Assembly: GCF_013177655.1 (NCBI RefSeq)
Contig: NZ_CP035946.1
Span: 124,001-188,000, forward strand
DNA: 64,000 bases
Source: Campylobacter canadensis
Lineage (GTDB): Bacteria > Campylobacterota > Campylobacteria > Campylobacterales > Campylobacteraceae
Direction of reading: 5' to 3'
Of this stretch, positions 20,701-28,743 are shown piece after piece (the stretch's first letter is position 1; the number at the start of each line of letters is the position of its first letter). Both the position numbers and the translations under genes were made by a program. Under the pieces are notes generated by a model. The model made no database searches. It was not told the origin of the DNA and was given only the letters and a program-made list of their open reading frames with translations.

Positions 20701-21562
20701 CAAAAAGGTTTTCGATTTAATCTTTGCAAGTTTTAAGGCAAAAGATATAAAAACGCTAGAAAAAATCAAATTTTTGGATAAATTTTTGGTATCAAGTGTG
20801 AGAAAAGATATTTTGGATATATTTTTTGATGCTAAAAACAAAGAATTAATCAAGCCAAAAGATAAGGGTGCGAATATAGAAAAATTCTATGAAATCCTAG
20901 TAAAAAATGGTGTAAAAGATAAAAGTGAAGTAGAAAAAATCCAAAAACTTTATATAGATAGTTTTTATACAGGCAATCAAAAAAATATAAAAAGAGCTAG
21001 AGATAAACGCCGTGTTACATACTCGCTAAGTGTGGCTGGTGGGGCTAATTTTGTAGTGCGTAGAAATACGGGTTATGAGGGTTTAGCAAATGAAAATATC
21101 GCTACTAAAAATTATTTTGATAAAGATAAAATAGTGGGTATAAAATATTACACCAAGAATGTTTTACCTTGCAAGATAGAGGATATTATTAAGATTTTAT
21201 CGCTTAGCGATAACGCTGCTGAGATTTATAAACTTAGCATTACTAAAGACTTACCGCAAAAGATAATTAAACTTGAGTATGAAGTGAGTCAAGCTGATAG
21301 GCATACTGTTAAAGTATATTTTGATAAGGTTAAATTAGGCTATGATTTAAATATTTTTAAGGGTGATTTGAGTTTAAAAAACGAAGAATGGGTAAAGTTT
21401 TGTAATGAGTGCTTAATAAGCGAATTCGCAGAGTTTTTAGGTAAGCCAAGGGATTATAAAGCTAGTATTATTTGTGATAATTTTAGTGTTTTGGGTTTTA
21501 GCTACTCAGCAGATAGGACTTCAAAAGCAAATAGAGAGATTATGAAAGATAATATATGCTAA
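17789..21562 (+). CDS. cas9: CRISPR-associated endonuclease Cas9, type II-B, compact
   Basis: An RNA-guided DNA nuclease that cuts targets matching the spacers. RuvC-I is SIDMGAKNNGVF with Asp8; the arginine-rich bridge helix is KKRHQRRGFKRTRLARRL (residues ~50-67); RuvC-II has Glu644 in NIEQN; the HNH domain has D686-H687 with N701 and N710 downstream; RuvC-III is HCIDAS with H860 and D863. All expected catalytic residues are present. The N-terminus resembles Francisella Cas9 (IDLGVKNTGVF, RHQRRG), and cas4 in the locus supports subtype II-B. At 1257 residues it is much shorter than Francisella Cas9 (about 1630). The ATG has a TTAGGAGAAA site, and the end overlaps cas1 by 7 bases. Confidence 0.96.
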   Translation: MKTHISIDMGAKNNGVFLAHTKDGKIIDKTATNYIFEPSSINFLKKDRTKKRHQRRGFKRTRLARRLLDEIIKKLKKQDLSQAEYELLYGLLKNRGFNYINIEFENDLSDESLEILNEIDAYEFKNCVSKNDYELRLSEIANEYDIDEFCEFLAKQVALITQKDENDKDIYKIADKKSILQMFEALRNEMLKNNKHRERYLKDIKELCQGVEFKSVISKLNISVNEFANIIGNISNYQTRVLRRYFNNKFDDNFDDEKLRLQSIKNINFLSYQGKTELENKRIMLENLKNSSYEYLCKNDPKTSIPPYERMNNKSLQTCNVLILKDNLSKSLKTCLKHILENPNFSSLTMDENGVIKEYNALDENELKVVFQRFLDISKGYLEDIKLYPRGFYKYAKYFKDTICLNDSDFDTLQDFANKYYDELLLAKKGVLSNKLLKPCGCHTPYKNNLKHTHLSILWAKPSGFSEDDVNTFVEFINNKANKIKGNTTLKGFLTHLSKTAKAYQNAFYKALEDEKALLENKTTNDKELKKILEQYEKAYELITSQEIFKNVAKSDKLKTMINQLLQTTNIILDDTKGFNKLCKEHSLQSLLRTSGEKAMCSVFGSDSARLINGKVEMYIDRLAYEIVKDIDLSKSKELHVNIEQNAFNFETAAEKLKLTKRKPKEHFVICPYSGEKLNLNNAEYDHILPRSKCEYNSEANLIPVKSYENLRKKDAYMMFDALHENYKNNLYKQCKVSNEKEFKAFINDTLSKINPDDYTNYKNLKYYEQIAFRHALFMPDESFYTKALELLKQDKLKTTTNGTQKRLAKLIVQKALAKNKDLNIYVKFVDSRLTSAIRHELSKNLPELKKEEKQQSHSHCIDASVVFYIANAAKDSKTTIINDISNKFEPKYDFNEIYLQESIMKSPKSKVYLELEQKEISRKQLFKDTIYSLRYEKAESLSDEHVSILKELDLLMEVKKLKSVKVHINTKKVFDLIFASFKAKDIKTLEKIKFLDKFLVSSVRKDILDIFFDAKNKELIKPKDKGANIEKFYEILVKNGVKDKSEVEKIQKLYIDSFYTGNQKNIKRARDKRRVTYSLSVAGGANFVVRRNTGYEGLANENIATKNYFDKDKIVGIKYYTKNVLPCKIEDIIKILSLSDNAAEIYKLSITKDLPQKIIKLEYEVSQADRHTVKVYFDKVKLGYDLNIFKGDLSLKNEEWVKFCNECLISEFAEFLGKPRDYKASIICDNFSVLGFSYSADRTSKANREIMKDNIC

Positions 21563-22509
21563 AACATCTAGTAGTGGATAGCTACGGGGTGTATTTAGGG
21601 TTAAAATCAGCAAGATTAATAGTCAAAAAAGATGGAGTTTTATTAAAAGAATACCCACTTAAAAACCTAAAAACCATAAGCATAAAATCTCGTGGAGTAG
21701 GGCTAAGTAGTGATTTAGCCTACGCTTGTGGGATGCGTGGAGTTAAGATATTTTTTAACGACTTTAAATCTCATTTAGCCCTACATACTTTGCACGAACA
21801 TAAAAGCGTAAATGTGATAAAACATCAGATTTTAAGCGAGCAAAACGGAAAAGACCTAGCCTTAGCAAAAGAGCTAATTATAGGTAAAATCAAAAATCAA
21901 CGCTCTACGATTTTATACTTTTCAAGACATAAAAACCAAGAAAAAGCTAAACTCATCTCAAACAAACTCTCGCTTTTAATAGGAGAACTTAAAAAATTTA
22001 AGCTTAGCAAAGATGAGATTTTTGGTATAGAAGGAAGTGCTGCGGCTATGTATTTTAAATATCTTAGCGAGTGTGAACTTTTAGGCGATGAATTTATAAA
22101 TCGCACGGGCAGATTTGCAGAAGATAATATAAACAAAGCCTTAAACTATGGTTATGCGATACTTCAAAATCACATTTATAAATGCGTGATAAACGCTGGA
22201 CTTAATCCTTATTTTGGGGTGCTTCATAGCCTAAGAAGTGCTAAACCATCGCTAGTTTTAGATATCATGGAAGAGTATAGAAGCTTTGTAGTAGATAGAA
22301 ATGTAATCAAATTAAGCAATCGTCTAAAAGGCGATTTTGCCGAGCATAAAAAATTCATAGCACAACAAATCATAAATTCTTTAAGTAAAAAACTAAACTA
22401 CAATCACTCCAAACTAAGCCTAGAAAGTATTATGCAAAGGCAAGTTTATAAGCTTAGTGGTTTTTTGTGTGGTGCTAATAATTATCATTCTTATGTGTTT
22501 AGGTGGTAA
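21556..22509 (+). CDS. cas1: CRISPR integrase Cas1
   Basis: Metal-dependent integrase that inserts new spacers with Cas2. It is 317 residues long and has the usual catalytic set: Glu159 in GIEGSAA, His224 in VLHSLRSAKPS, and Asp236/Glu239 in LDIMEEYR. The N-terminal beta domain (VVDSYGVYLGLKSARLIVKK) and C-terminal helical domain are complete. The start overlaps the cas9 end and the stop directly abuts the cas2 ATG, so the genes are one operon. Confidence 0.96.
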   Translation: MLKHLVVDSYGVYLGLKSARLIVKKDGVLLKEYPLKNLKTISIKSRGVGLSSDLAYACGMRGVKIFFNDFKSHLALHTLHEHKSVNVIKHQILSEQNGKDLALAKELIIGKIKNQRSTILYFSRHKNQEKAKLISNKLSLLIGELKKFKLSKDEIFGIEGSAAAMYFKYLSECELLGDEFINRTGRFAEDNINKALNYGYAILQNHIYKCVINAGLNPYFGVLHSLRSAKPSLVLDIMEEYRSFVVDRNVIKLSNRLKGDFAEHKKFIAQQIINSLSKKLNYNHSKLSLESIMQRQVYKLSGFLCGANNYHSYVFRW

Positions 22510-22776
22510 ATGTATCTTGTAAGTTATGATATTGAAAATACAAAAAATAGAACAAAACTTTTTGAAGAATTAAAAGATTTAGGGCTTTTAAATATCCAAA
22601 AATCAGTTTTTTATGGAGAGCTTAGCAAAAGTGAGATAAAGGTGGTAAAGGAACTTTTTAAAAAGCTTTGTGGTGATGAAGACAAGGCGTTTTTATGTAG
22701 ATGCAAGATAGATTTAAATGATACGCACGGATATAAAAAGGCTGATTTAGAGCAAGTGGAGTTTGATTTTGTATAA
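22510..22776 (+). CDS. cas2: CRISPR-associated Cas2
   Basis: Small dimeric partner of Cas1 in spacer acquisition, 88 residues. The ferredoxin-like start MYLVSYDIENTKNRTKLFEE carries the conserved Asp of strand one, and LLNIQKSVFYGEL is the usual second strand. It begins at the base after the cas1 stop without its own clear ribosome site, indicating coupled translation. Confidence 0.95.
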   Translation: MYLVSYDIENTKNRTKLFEELKDLGLLNIQKSVFYGELSKSEIKVVKELFKKLCGDEDKAFLCRCKIDLNDTHGYKKADLEQVEFDFV

Positions 22777-22806
22777 ATATGTTTGCGGAATTTAAATAGG
22801 ATTTTT

Positions 22807-23379
22807 ATGGAACTTTTAAAGGCTAGTTTGATTAGGCAGTTTGTTTTTTGTCCTAGGATATTTTATTTTTATAATTTTTGTGATATTACGCCAAAGTATC
22901 CTAAACATGTGGATTTTGGTAATGAATTTCATGTAATTCAAGATGAGCTTTTTAAAAGTCGCACATTTGCTAAGTTTGGCTTAAGCGAATATAAAGCCTA
23001 TAAAAATCAATATTTAGAAGATGATGAGCTTTGTGGGGTTTGCGATATGCTTTTTGTTGGAGAGAACGAAGTGGTGGTGCTGGAGTTTAAACATAGCGAT
23101 AATCTAAACCTTAGCAATGGGGCAAAAATGCAGCTACTCGCATACGCAAAAATGGCTAGTAAAACTTACGCTAAACCTTGTGTAAGAATGATTTTATGCT
23201 CATCAAATCATCTAAAGCATAAGGTTTTTAAGGTTTTTCCAGATGATTTTGCTAGGCTTAATAAGATTATAAAAGATATGAAAAATCTTTTAGATAACGG
23301 AGTTTTTCCAAACAGCAGTGCCAGCCTTAACGCTTGTAATCAGTGCGAATTTTTTAATTATTGTGATGATAGGGAGTGA
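22807..23379 (+). CDS. cas4: CRISPR-associated exonuclease Cas4
   Basis: RecB-family nuclease with an Fe-S cluster that trims and selects prespacers; in type II it marks subtype II-B. Nuclease motifs GVCDMLF and VVVLEFKHSD (the D...E-x-K signature) are present, with one cysteine near the start (VFCPRIFYFY) and three at the end (CNQCEFFNYC) for the cluster. I chose ATG 22807 (190 residues) with TAGGATTTTT upstream; an in-frame TTG at 22783 would add 8 residues. Its stop lies 3 bases from the end of the convergent tonB gene. Confidence 0.93.
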   Translation: MELLKASLIRQFVFCPRIFYFYNFCDITPKYPKHVDFGNEFHVIQDELFKSRTFAKFGLSEYKAYKNQYLEDDELCGVCDMLFVGENEVVVLEFKHSDNLNLSNGAKMQLLAYAKMASKTYAKPCVRMILCSSNHLKHKVFKVFPDDFARLNKIIKDMKNLLDNGVFPNSSASLNACNQCEFFNYCDDRE

Positions 23380-23382
23380 ATT

Positions 23383-24003
23383 TTATTTATAATTAATAAC
23401 AAAAGAGATTTTTATATTATGCGCTTGTTTTGGTATTTTGTTTTTTATTTTTTTTATTGTTTGTTTTGTTTCTTTCATAAATATTTCATGCGGACATTCG
23501 GTTATGTTTATGCTTAAACCATCTTTACTCACAATGAAATTCCCAGCAACTTTTCCTTGAATATTTAGCAATTTTGCTTTTTTAGGATATTTTTTATACT
23601 TATTTAAAAGAGCATTAATTTGCATTGCTAATTGCTGATTGTTATTACCATTACTTGCGTTGTTTGTTATATTTTCACCGTTTGTCGGACTAGGCTTTGT
23701 AATGTTGTTATTTCCTAAATCTGTTGGTTGTGATTTTGCTTCAGTTTTACTTATATTTTGTACTTTTTTAGTATGTTTTTTTACTATTTTTTTGGGCTTT
23801 ATTTCTTTTTTAATACCTTCATCTTGAGGTATTTTTTTTACTACTTCTTCTACTATGGGTTCGGGTTTTATAAAGCTAAAATTACCAGCATTCATATTGA
23901 TTGCATTTTGCTTACTTAATTCTTCTTTTTTATCAAGTTTAATATTTAGCACAGCATAAAGTTGTAAACAAAAAACTATTATAAAAATTATAGTAAATCT
24001 CAT
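23383..24003 (-). CDS. tonB: TonB-family energy transducer
   Basis: TonB couples the proton-motive force to outer-membrane receptors. One N-terminal membrane anchor (FTIIFIIVFCLQLYAV), a Lys/Pro/Glu-rich periplasmic linker, an Asn-rich spacer, and a C-terminal TonB domain with YKKYPKKAKLLNIQGKVAGNFIV are present; the length is 206. It is the last gene of the run receptor-exbB-exbD-tonB, and its start overlaps the exbD stop. The system is located directly against the CRISPR locus, convergent with cas4. Confidence 0.9.
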   Translation of the reverse strand: MRFTIIFIIVFCLQLYAVLNIKLDKKEELSKQNAINMNAGNFSFIKPEPIVEEVVKKIPQDEGIKKEIKPKKIVKKHTKKVQNISKTEAKSQPTDLGNNNITKPSPTNGENITNNASNGNNNQQLAMQINALLNKYKKYPKKAKLLNIQGKVAGNFIVSKDGLSINITECPHEIFMKETKQTIKKIKNKIPKQAHNIKISFVINYK

Positions 24004-24362
24004 TTTTCAAGCCTTGTAATAATTGAGTAATTATTTATATTGTTATCTTTTAGTATTTGAATTACTTTTATGAAGTCTTTAAAAAATGTTTCTTCATCGC
24101 AGATAATATTAAGCTTTTCATTTTTATTTAAAAGATTTATTAATTCATCAAGTAAAATTGTATTTTCGTTATATTTTAGCTCTCCTAATTTATTTATTAT
24201 TAAAACATTTGCATCTGTATTTGCTTTAATTTCGCTTTTGCTAATAGGTGGACTTACATCAATGGCTTTGTATTTTACAAAACTTTGTACGCTAAGAGTT
24301 ATTATTATAATTACTAGCATTACATCAATTAGTGGGATTATATTTAAGGTTGGCTTATTCAT
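24000..24362 (-). CDS. exbD: biopolymer transport protein ExbD
   Basis: One N-terminal helix (NIIPLIDVMLVIIIITLSV) bears the conserved proton-channel Asp in PLIDVML, followed by a short periplasmic domain; 120 residues. It forms the motor with ExbB that energises TonB. It overlaps both exbB and tonB by a few bases, so the three are co-translated. Confidence 0.92.
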   Translation of the reverse strand: MNKPTLNIIPLIDVMLVIIIITLSVQSFVKYKAIDVSPPISKSEIKANTDANVLIINKLGELKYNENTILLDELINLLNKNEKLNIICDEETFFKDFIKVIQILKDNNINNYSIITRLEK

Positions 24363-24792
24363 TTGCTTTACTTAAAAGATTATTTATTTTTTTATATTTT
24401 ACATAAAGCTTTGCGTTACATCTATCAAAAATATTAAATAAAACTAATGCAATTATTGCAACCACAAGTCCGCCCGCAGTAGCCTTTAAAGCAGCACTTA
24501 ATGTACTTATTATTTTTTGAGTATCATCAATATTATTAAATCCCATCATAATGCCAAAAACAGTTCCTAATAAACCAATATATGGGGCATTTTGAGCTAT
24601 TATTGAAAGAATAATAAGATTTTTACTAGTGCTTAGTTCAAATTCTTCTAAACTTTTATAATTTTCGTATTTAAAAAAACAATAAAAAACAACTCTTTCA
24701 AGCATTACAGCAATGCTTAAAGCGTTCATAATAGCTAAAATAGAAAAAACTATAATATCAACCTCGTATTCTAAATGTAATAATTCAAACAT
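24355..24792 (-). CDS. exbB: biopolymer transport protein ExbB
   Basis: MotA/TolQ/ExbB family inner-membrane protein of 145 residues with three helices. The conserved segment APYIGLLGTVFGIMMGF and the third helix ATAGGLVVAIIALVLFNIF are clear. It makes the pentameric proton channel with ExbD. Its ATG overlaps the stop of the upstream receptor gene at 24792, tying the motor to that receptor. Confidence 0.93.
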   Translation of the reverse strand: MFELLHLEYEVDIIVFSILAIMNALSIAVMLERVVFYCFFKYENYKSLEEFELSTSKNLIILSIIAQNAPYIGLLGTVFGIMMGFNNIDDTQKIISTLSAALKATAGGLVVAIIALVLFNIFDRCNAKLYVKYKKINNLLSKANE

Positions 24793-27245
24793 TAAAAATT
24801 CGCTCCTATTTCAAAATAAAACGCTCTTCCTTGTAAAACACTATATTTTCCTTGAGGCCTTTTTGTGTTAAATACATTTGTTATATCAATACTTGCATAA
24901 GTATCAACTTTTTTAATTTTTTGTTCGTATTTAAACTTTAGGTCGTATAAAATGCTAGATTTTTGATGTGTAACTTCATAAGCTTTCATCTTTGTTGTAT
25001 CGTTTAAAATATAATCATATGAGTTTTCATAATCAAAACCTGCTTCATAATGAATAAAATTTACTAGCGTAAAATTATTGTATTTATGAGTTGTAGCAAG
25101 TCTTAAAGTCCAAGGTTTAGAAAAGTTTAATATAGGCTTATTTTCTATTTTTATAACTTTTCCTTCCCACATAATATTTTCTTTATCATATACCCTTCCA
25201 TTTTTATCAGGCATTGTGCTGCTATCAAGTAAGCTAAAAAGGTCGGTTGTGTAATCTTGTATATTTTTTTTATGTATTGTGTAATTTGCTATTAGGGCAA
25301 AATCATTTTTGATACCAAAAATATCAATATTATTTGCATTTGCTAAGGTTAAACTAAAATTATGATTTTTAATTTTGCCAATATTTGCATAATATGTTTT
25401 TTCCTTTCCATCAGCTTCAATTATTCCTAATCTTTTTGACTTTGCTGTCATTATTTGCTCTTTTGAATTTCTAAAAACATATTTAAAGTCAAAATTAAAA
25501 TTAGATATTTTTTGATGATATAAAAACGCTATTTCATCATCATAAGGAGTTTTTAATTTTTTATTACTCATTTTAGCTTCTTTAAAATCCGCTATTAGTT
25601 TCCAAGAATCTTGAGCTGTTTTTCTTGTGTATGTTTGATTTGATGAGGAAATCATAGAATTTAAAATATAAGCATAAGGCATTCTTCCATAATATCTTGC
25701 ATAGCCAAGTTTTATTTTACTATCATCGTTAAATTCATAACTTGCTTTAATTCTAGGGGCTAGATTAAAATTATTATATAAATCATTATAATCAGCTCTA
25801 GCACCAAATCTAAAAGTAAAATCATTGTAATTAAACTCATCTTCTAAATAAAAAGCATAATAATTTTGTCTTATTTTATGCAATGTGCCATCATATTTTA
25901 GCAAGGTAGATAAAAACTGACCGCTATTATTAAAAGAATTATCCTTTAAACAAGCTTCATCATTAGCTAAACAATCACCCGTTAATTTTGTAGCTCTTGC
26001 ATAAATTGCAGCACTTGGGTCTATTTGATGTTTAATGCTGGTTTTATCAAATACAAAACCGCTGTTTAAAGTGTTGTTATCAAAAAAATATTTAAAATCA
26101 AAATCTAGCGATAGGGTATTTTGCTCCTTATTTACTTTAGTAGTTGAACCTTCTTTTGCTATTTTAGAATTACTCCAATTATTTATATTAGAGCTTTGCC
26201 ATATTTTCATAATGCTAGTATCAGATTTTCTATTATAATTAAGCTTAGAATAAGATATGTTTGAATCTAATTCAAAGATATCATTTGAGTAAAACAAGTT
26301 AATTTTAGAAATTAAATTGTTTTGATTTAATTCATAGTAACCATTTTTATTATCACTTGCATTGTATTGTTCAAAGCTTGGTGCGTAAAAAATGCTAGGT
26401 GTTAATATATAATCATTATTAGTTATGTAGTTTAATTTTAATAAAAGATTTTGATTAATATTTTTAATTTTATATGTATTTTTATTAAAAGTATTGCTAG
26501 GCTTTGTTTTAATACTTCTTAAATCTGAAAAATTAAATAAAATTCCCAATTTTTCATTAAATTTTCCAGATAAAGCAAAATTGCTATTATATTTTTGCCA
26601 TGTCTTTGAACTTGTGTTTGATAAGTCGTTTTCATAAGTAGAAATTCTTGCTTGGCAAGATTTATCGCTATAATCACAATCAGGGTATAAGGTTTTAGTT
26701 AATTTGCTAGATGTAAAACCAAAATTAATATATCCGCTAAAATCTTTACTAGGATTTTTTGTTTTACTATTAATGATCCCGCCTGTAAAATTACCGTATC
26801 TAGCAGGGATAAAACTATCTAAAAGCTCTATATTATCAAGAATATTTGTATTTAAAAAAATCCCTTGTGATGGGGTGCTAAATTGTCCTTTATCATCTAG
26901 GGCAGTATTTGAACCAGCTGGGTCAATATCGTTTGTAATACTAATACCATCAAGAGTAAAATTATTTTGATAAAAAAGGCTTCCGTTTATGCTTATGTTA
27001 TCAGGTTTTATGTTTGCGCCATCAAAGCTTGAATTATTGCTTACATCAAAACTAACATTTGGATTATATTTTAAAATTGAACTTATGTCTTTATTTGCGT
27101 TTGTTATATTGTTTAAAAATTCTTTATTGTAAATATTATTTTCAATTATCGGAGTAGAATTTGTATTAAATACTTCAATTTCTCCCACATTAATCTGTGC
27201 AAGTAAGTACTTTGATAAGAGAATAAAAATTAAGCTTTTTTTCAT
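24792..27245 (-). CDS. TonB-dependent outer-membrane receptor
   Basis: An 817-residue outer-membrane beta barrel with a plug. The signal peptide is MKKSLIFILLSKYLLAQ, followed by the TonB-box-like VGEIEVFNTN, a plug domain with FTLDGISITNDIDPAGSN and ARYGNFTGGIINSK, a barrel with many aromatic strands, and a terminal Phe (GRAFYFEIGANF), the usual barrel assembly signal. Cysteine pairs in predicted loops (CDYSDKSCQ, CLANDEACLK) are of interest. The substrate cannot be told from sequence; iron, haem or another metal complex is the default guess. It leads the exbB-exbD-tonB operon and has a palindrome near its promoter. Confidence 0.88.
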   Translation of the reverse strand: MKKSLIFILLSKYLLAQINVGEIEVFNTNSTPIIENNIYNKEFLNNITNANKDISSILKYNPNVSFDVSNNSSFDGANIKPDNISINGSLFYQNNFTLDGISITNDIDPAGSNTALDDKGQFSTPSQGIFLNTNILDNIELLDSFIPARYGNFTGGIINSKTKNPSKDFSGYINFGFTSSKLTKTLYPDCDYSDKSCQARISTYENDLSNTSSKTWQKYNSNFALSGKFNEKLGILFNFSDLRSIKTKPSNTFNKNTYKIKNINQNLLLKLNYITNNDYILTPSIFYAPSFEQYNASDNKNGYYELNQNNLISKINLFYSNDIFELDSNISYSKLNYNRKSDTSIMKIWQSSNINNWSNSKIAKEGSTTKVNKEQNTLSLDFDFKYFFDNNTLNSGFVFDKTSIKHQIDPSAAIYARATKLTGDCLANDEACLKDNSFNNSGQFLSTLLKYDGTLHKIRQNYYAFYLEDEFNYNDFTFRFGARADYNDLYNNFNLAPRIKASYEFNDDSKIKLGYARYYGRMPYAYILNSMISSSNQTYTRKTAQDSWKLIADFKEAKMSNKKLKTPYDDEIAFLYHQKISNFNFDFKYVFRNSKEQIMTAKSKRLGIIEADGKEKTYYANIGKIKNHNFSLTLANANNIDIFGIKNDFALIANYTIHKKNIQDYTTDLFSLLDSSTMPDKNGRVYDKENIMWEGKVIKIENKPILNFSKPWTLRLATTHKYNNFTLVNFIHYEAGFDYENSYDYILNDTTKMKAYEVTHQKSSILYDLKFKYEQKIKKVDTYASIDITNVFNTKRPQGKYSVLQGRAFYFEIGANF

Positions 27246-27262
27246 TAATACTCCAAAATAAT

Positions 27263-27275
27263 TAATATGATATTA
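27263..27275. promoter_or_regulatory. palindrome beside the receptor promoter
   Basis: TAATATGATATTA is a perfect 13-bp palindrome, 18 bases before the receptor start. On the minus strand it directly follows a TATAAT -10, so a bound regulator would cover the transcription start. A metal-responsive repressor such as Fur is a plausible binder, but this is inference. Confidence 0.35.
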
Positions 27276-27317
27276 TAATGTAATGAAAATTAAAATCACT
27301 TTAAAATTAAATAAATA

Positions 27318-27917
27318 TTAATTATTTTTTTTATAAAGTCTTTGCAAATTTTTATCTCTTATGATTATGCTAGATTTTTTGATTTTATTAAAATATGTAT
27401 CAATTAATACTAATTCAATATTGTTTTCATATTTAAAAATACTAAATTTTTTACAATAATTTGTAAGACAATTAGTATTTTCATCAATATCAAATTCATC
27501 GTAATTATCCATATAATAATCTTGCAAAGATATTGAACTCTCTTTTATTAGTGTATATTTTTTTGCAATTTCTTGTTTAAGAATATTGTAATCTTTGTTT
27601 ATTTCATATTTTATTTGTTTTAAAGTATTGTTTTGAAACATAAGCCATAAAAAATAATTTTCATTTCTTATCACACAGGCAATACTTCTTAAATTTTTAT
27701 AAGCATTTTCTTCCTTAAACATTTTTTTAAAGATACGACCTTTTTGATTATTTGGTAAGAATAAAGAGCGTAAATTACAGTTGTATGGCTTAGCTTTTGC
27801 ATATTCGTAATTAAAAAAAGCTTCTACTTCACTACTATTAAATTCATTTATTTTTAAGCCAAAATCATAAGCATTTATGTTCAAAATAAAACATAAAGAT
27901 AATATTATTTTCTTCAT
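27318..27917 (-). CDS. hypothetical exported protein
   Basis: Unrecognised, 199 residues, with a signal peptide (MKKIILSLCFILNINAYD). The mature part has cysteines in pairs (YNCNLRS, SIACVIR, TNCLTNYCKKF). Its start overlaps the end of the Sel1-repeat gene by 4 bases, and the TonB receptor gene follows 72 bases downstream, so it probably belongs to the same periplasmic function. Confidence 0.65.
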   Translation of the reverse strand: MKKIILSLCFILNINAYDFGLKINEFNSSEVEAFFNYEYAKAKPYNCNLRSLFLPNNQKGRIFKKMFKEENAYKNLRSIACVIRNENYFLWLMFQNNTLKQIKYEINKDYNILKQEIAKKYTLIKESSISLQDYYMDNYDEFDIDENTNCLTNYCKKFSIFKYENNIELVLIDTYFNKIKKSSIIIRDKNLQRLYKKNN

Positions 27918-28672
27918 TTTTTTGCCTTTAATCTATCGTAGTTATTACAAGATGTAAATACTCGCAATTTACAAGCTTTTTTATAAAATTCTTTTGCTTT
28001 TTGCAGATTTTTTTGCCTTTCATAAATACTTGCACTCATAGCACAAGCGATATTATGATTTAATTTACAAGCTTTTAAAAAATACTTAAAGGCTAAGGAT
28101 AAATCATTTAAATTGTATTTTTTAAAATAATAAAAATAAGCTAAATGATAACAAGATGCAGCGTAATTGTTGGTACAAGCTAGTTTGTGATATGAAATAA
28201 TTTGTTGAAAATCACTATTTTGCATATCAAACTGCCACATAGTAGCAAGTTCATAACAAGAAGCGTAAAAGCCTTTTTTGCAAGAATAATCATAATATTT
28301 ACTAGCTTTTTGAAAATTTTGTTTTGTATTAGCAAGAGCGTATTTGTAAATATTTGCAATATTATAACAACTGTTTAATTTTCCTAATTTACAAGCCTTT
28401 TTAGCATATTTTTTTGCCAAGACTGGGTCTTTAAAAACCATCATTGCATTAAAATATGTCAAGCTTAAATTATGGCAAGCTTGAGCATTATTTTTATTGC
28501 AAGCAATTTGCAAATATTCTCTTGCTTTTAATAAATTTTCTTCTTTATTGCTATTTTCTAACAGTTGTTTTGCCAATTGCAAACAAACAGAATTTTGTTT
28601 ATAACAATCCTTAGCTATGTCGTTACTTGCTAATAAATAAACATAAAATAAAAAAAATATTAACTTTTTCAT
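27914..28672 (-). CDS. Sel1-repeat (Hcp-like) exported protein
   Basis: The protein has 252 residues from ATG 28672; a GTG at 28681 would add three. After a signal peptide (MKKLIFFLFYVYLLAS) come about six 36-residue Sel1-like repeats with paired cysteines such as KKACKLGKLNSCYNIANIYK and KACKLNHNIACAMSASIYE, the pattern of Helicobacter cysteine-rich proteins. These alpha-solenoids bind proteins or peptidoglycan fragments in the periplasm. It is divergent from the peroxidase gene across a 70-base gap. Confidence 0.82.
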   Translation of the reverse strand: MKKLIFFLFYVYLLASNDIAKDCYKQNSVCLQLAKQLLENSNKEENLLKAREYLQIACNKNNAQACHNLSLTYFNAMMVFKDPVLAKKYAKKACKLGKLNSCYNIANIYKYALANTKQNFQKASKYYDYSCKKGFYASCYELATMWQFDMQNSDFQQIISYHKLACTNNYAASCYHLAYFYYFKKYNLNDLSLAFKYFLKACKLNHNIACAMSASIYERQKNLQKAKEFYKKACKLRVFTSCNNYDRLKAKK

Positions 28673-28703
28673 ATTTACCACTTTTTTATTTTAAATATTA
28701 ATA

Positions 28704-28713
28704 AATAATTATT
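28704..28713. promoter_or_regulatory. possible Fur-type operator between divergent genes
   Basis: AATAATTATT is a perfect palindrome within the 70-base gap between the Sel1-repeat gene and the cytochrome c peroxidase. The surroundings, ATTATTAATATCATTAT, resemble Fur-box half sites. Such AT-rich palindromes arise easily in this genome, so confidence is low. Confidence 0.25.
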
Positions 28714-28743
28714 AATATCATTATAAAAAATAAGGAAATTATT

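Noticed and set aside
17789-21562. Possible frameshift or loss of domains in the II-B Cas9 because of its small size
   Set aside because: All RuvC and HNH catalytic residues are present in order in one uninterrupted frame, so the protein is short but not broken.
22783-22806. Upstream TTG start for cas4 adding MRNLNRIF
   Set aside because: ATG 22807 has a better-placed GGATT-like site and begins right before the conserved ASLIRQFVFCPR segment.
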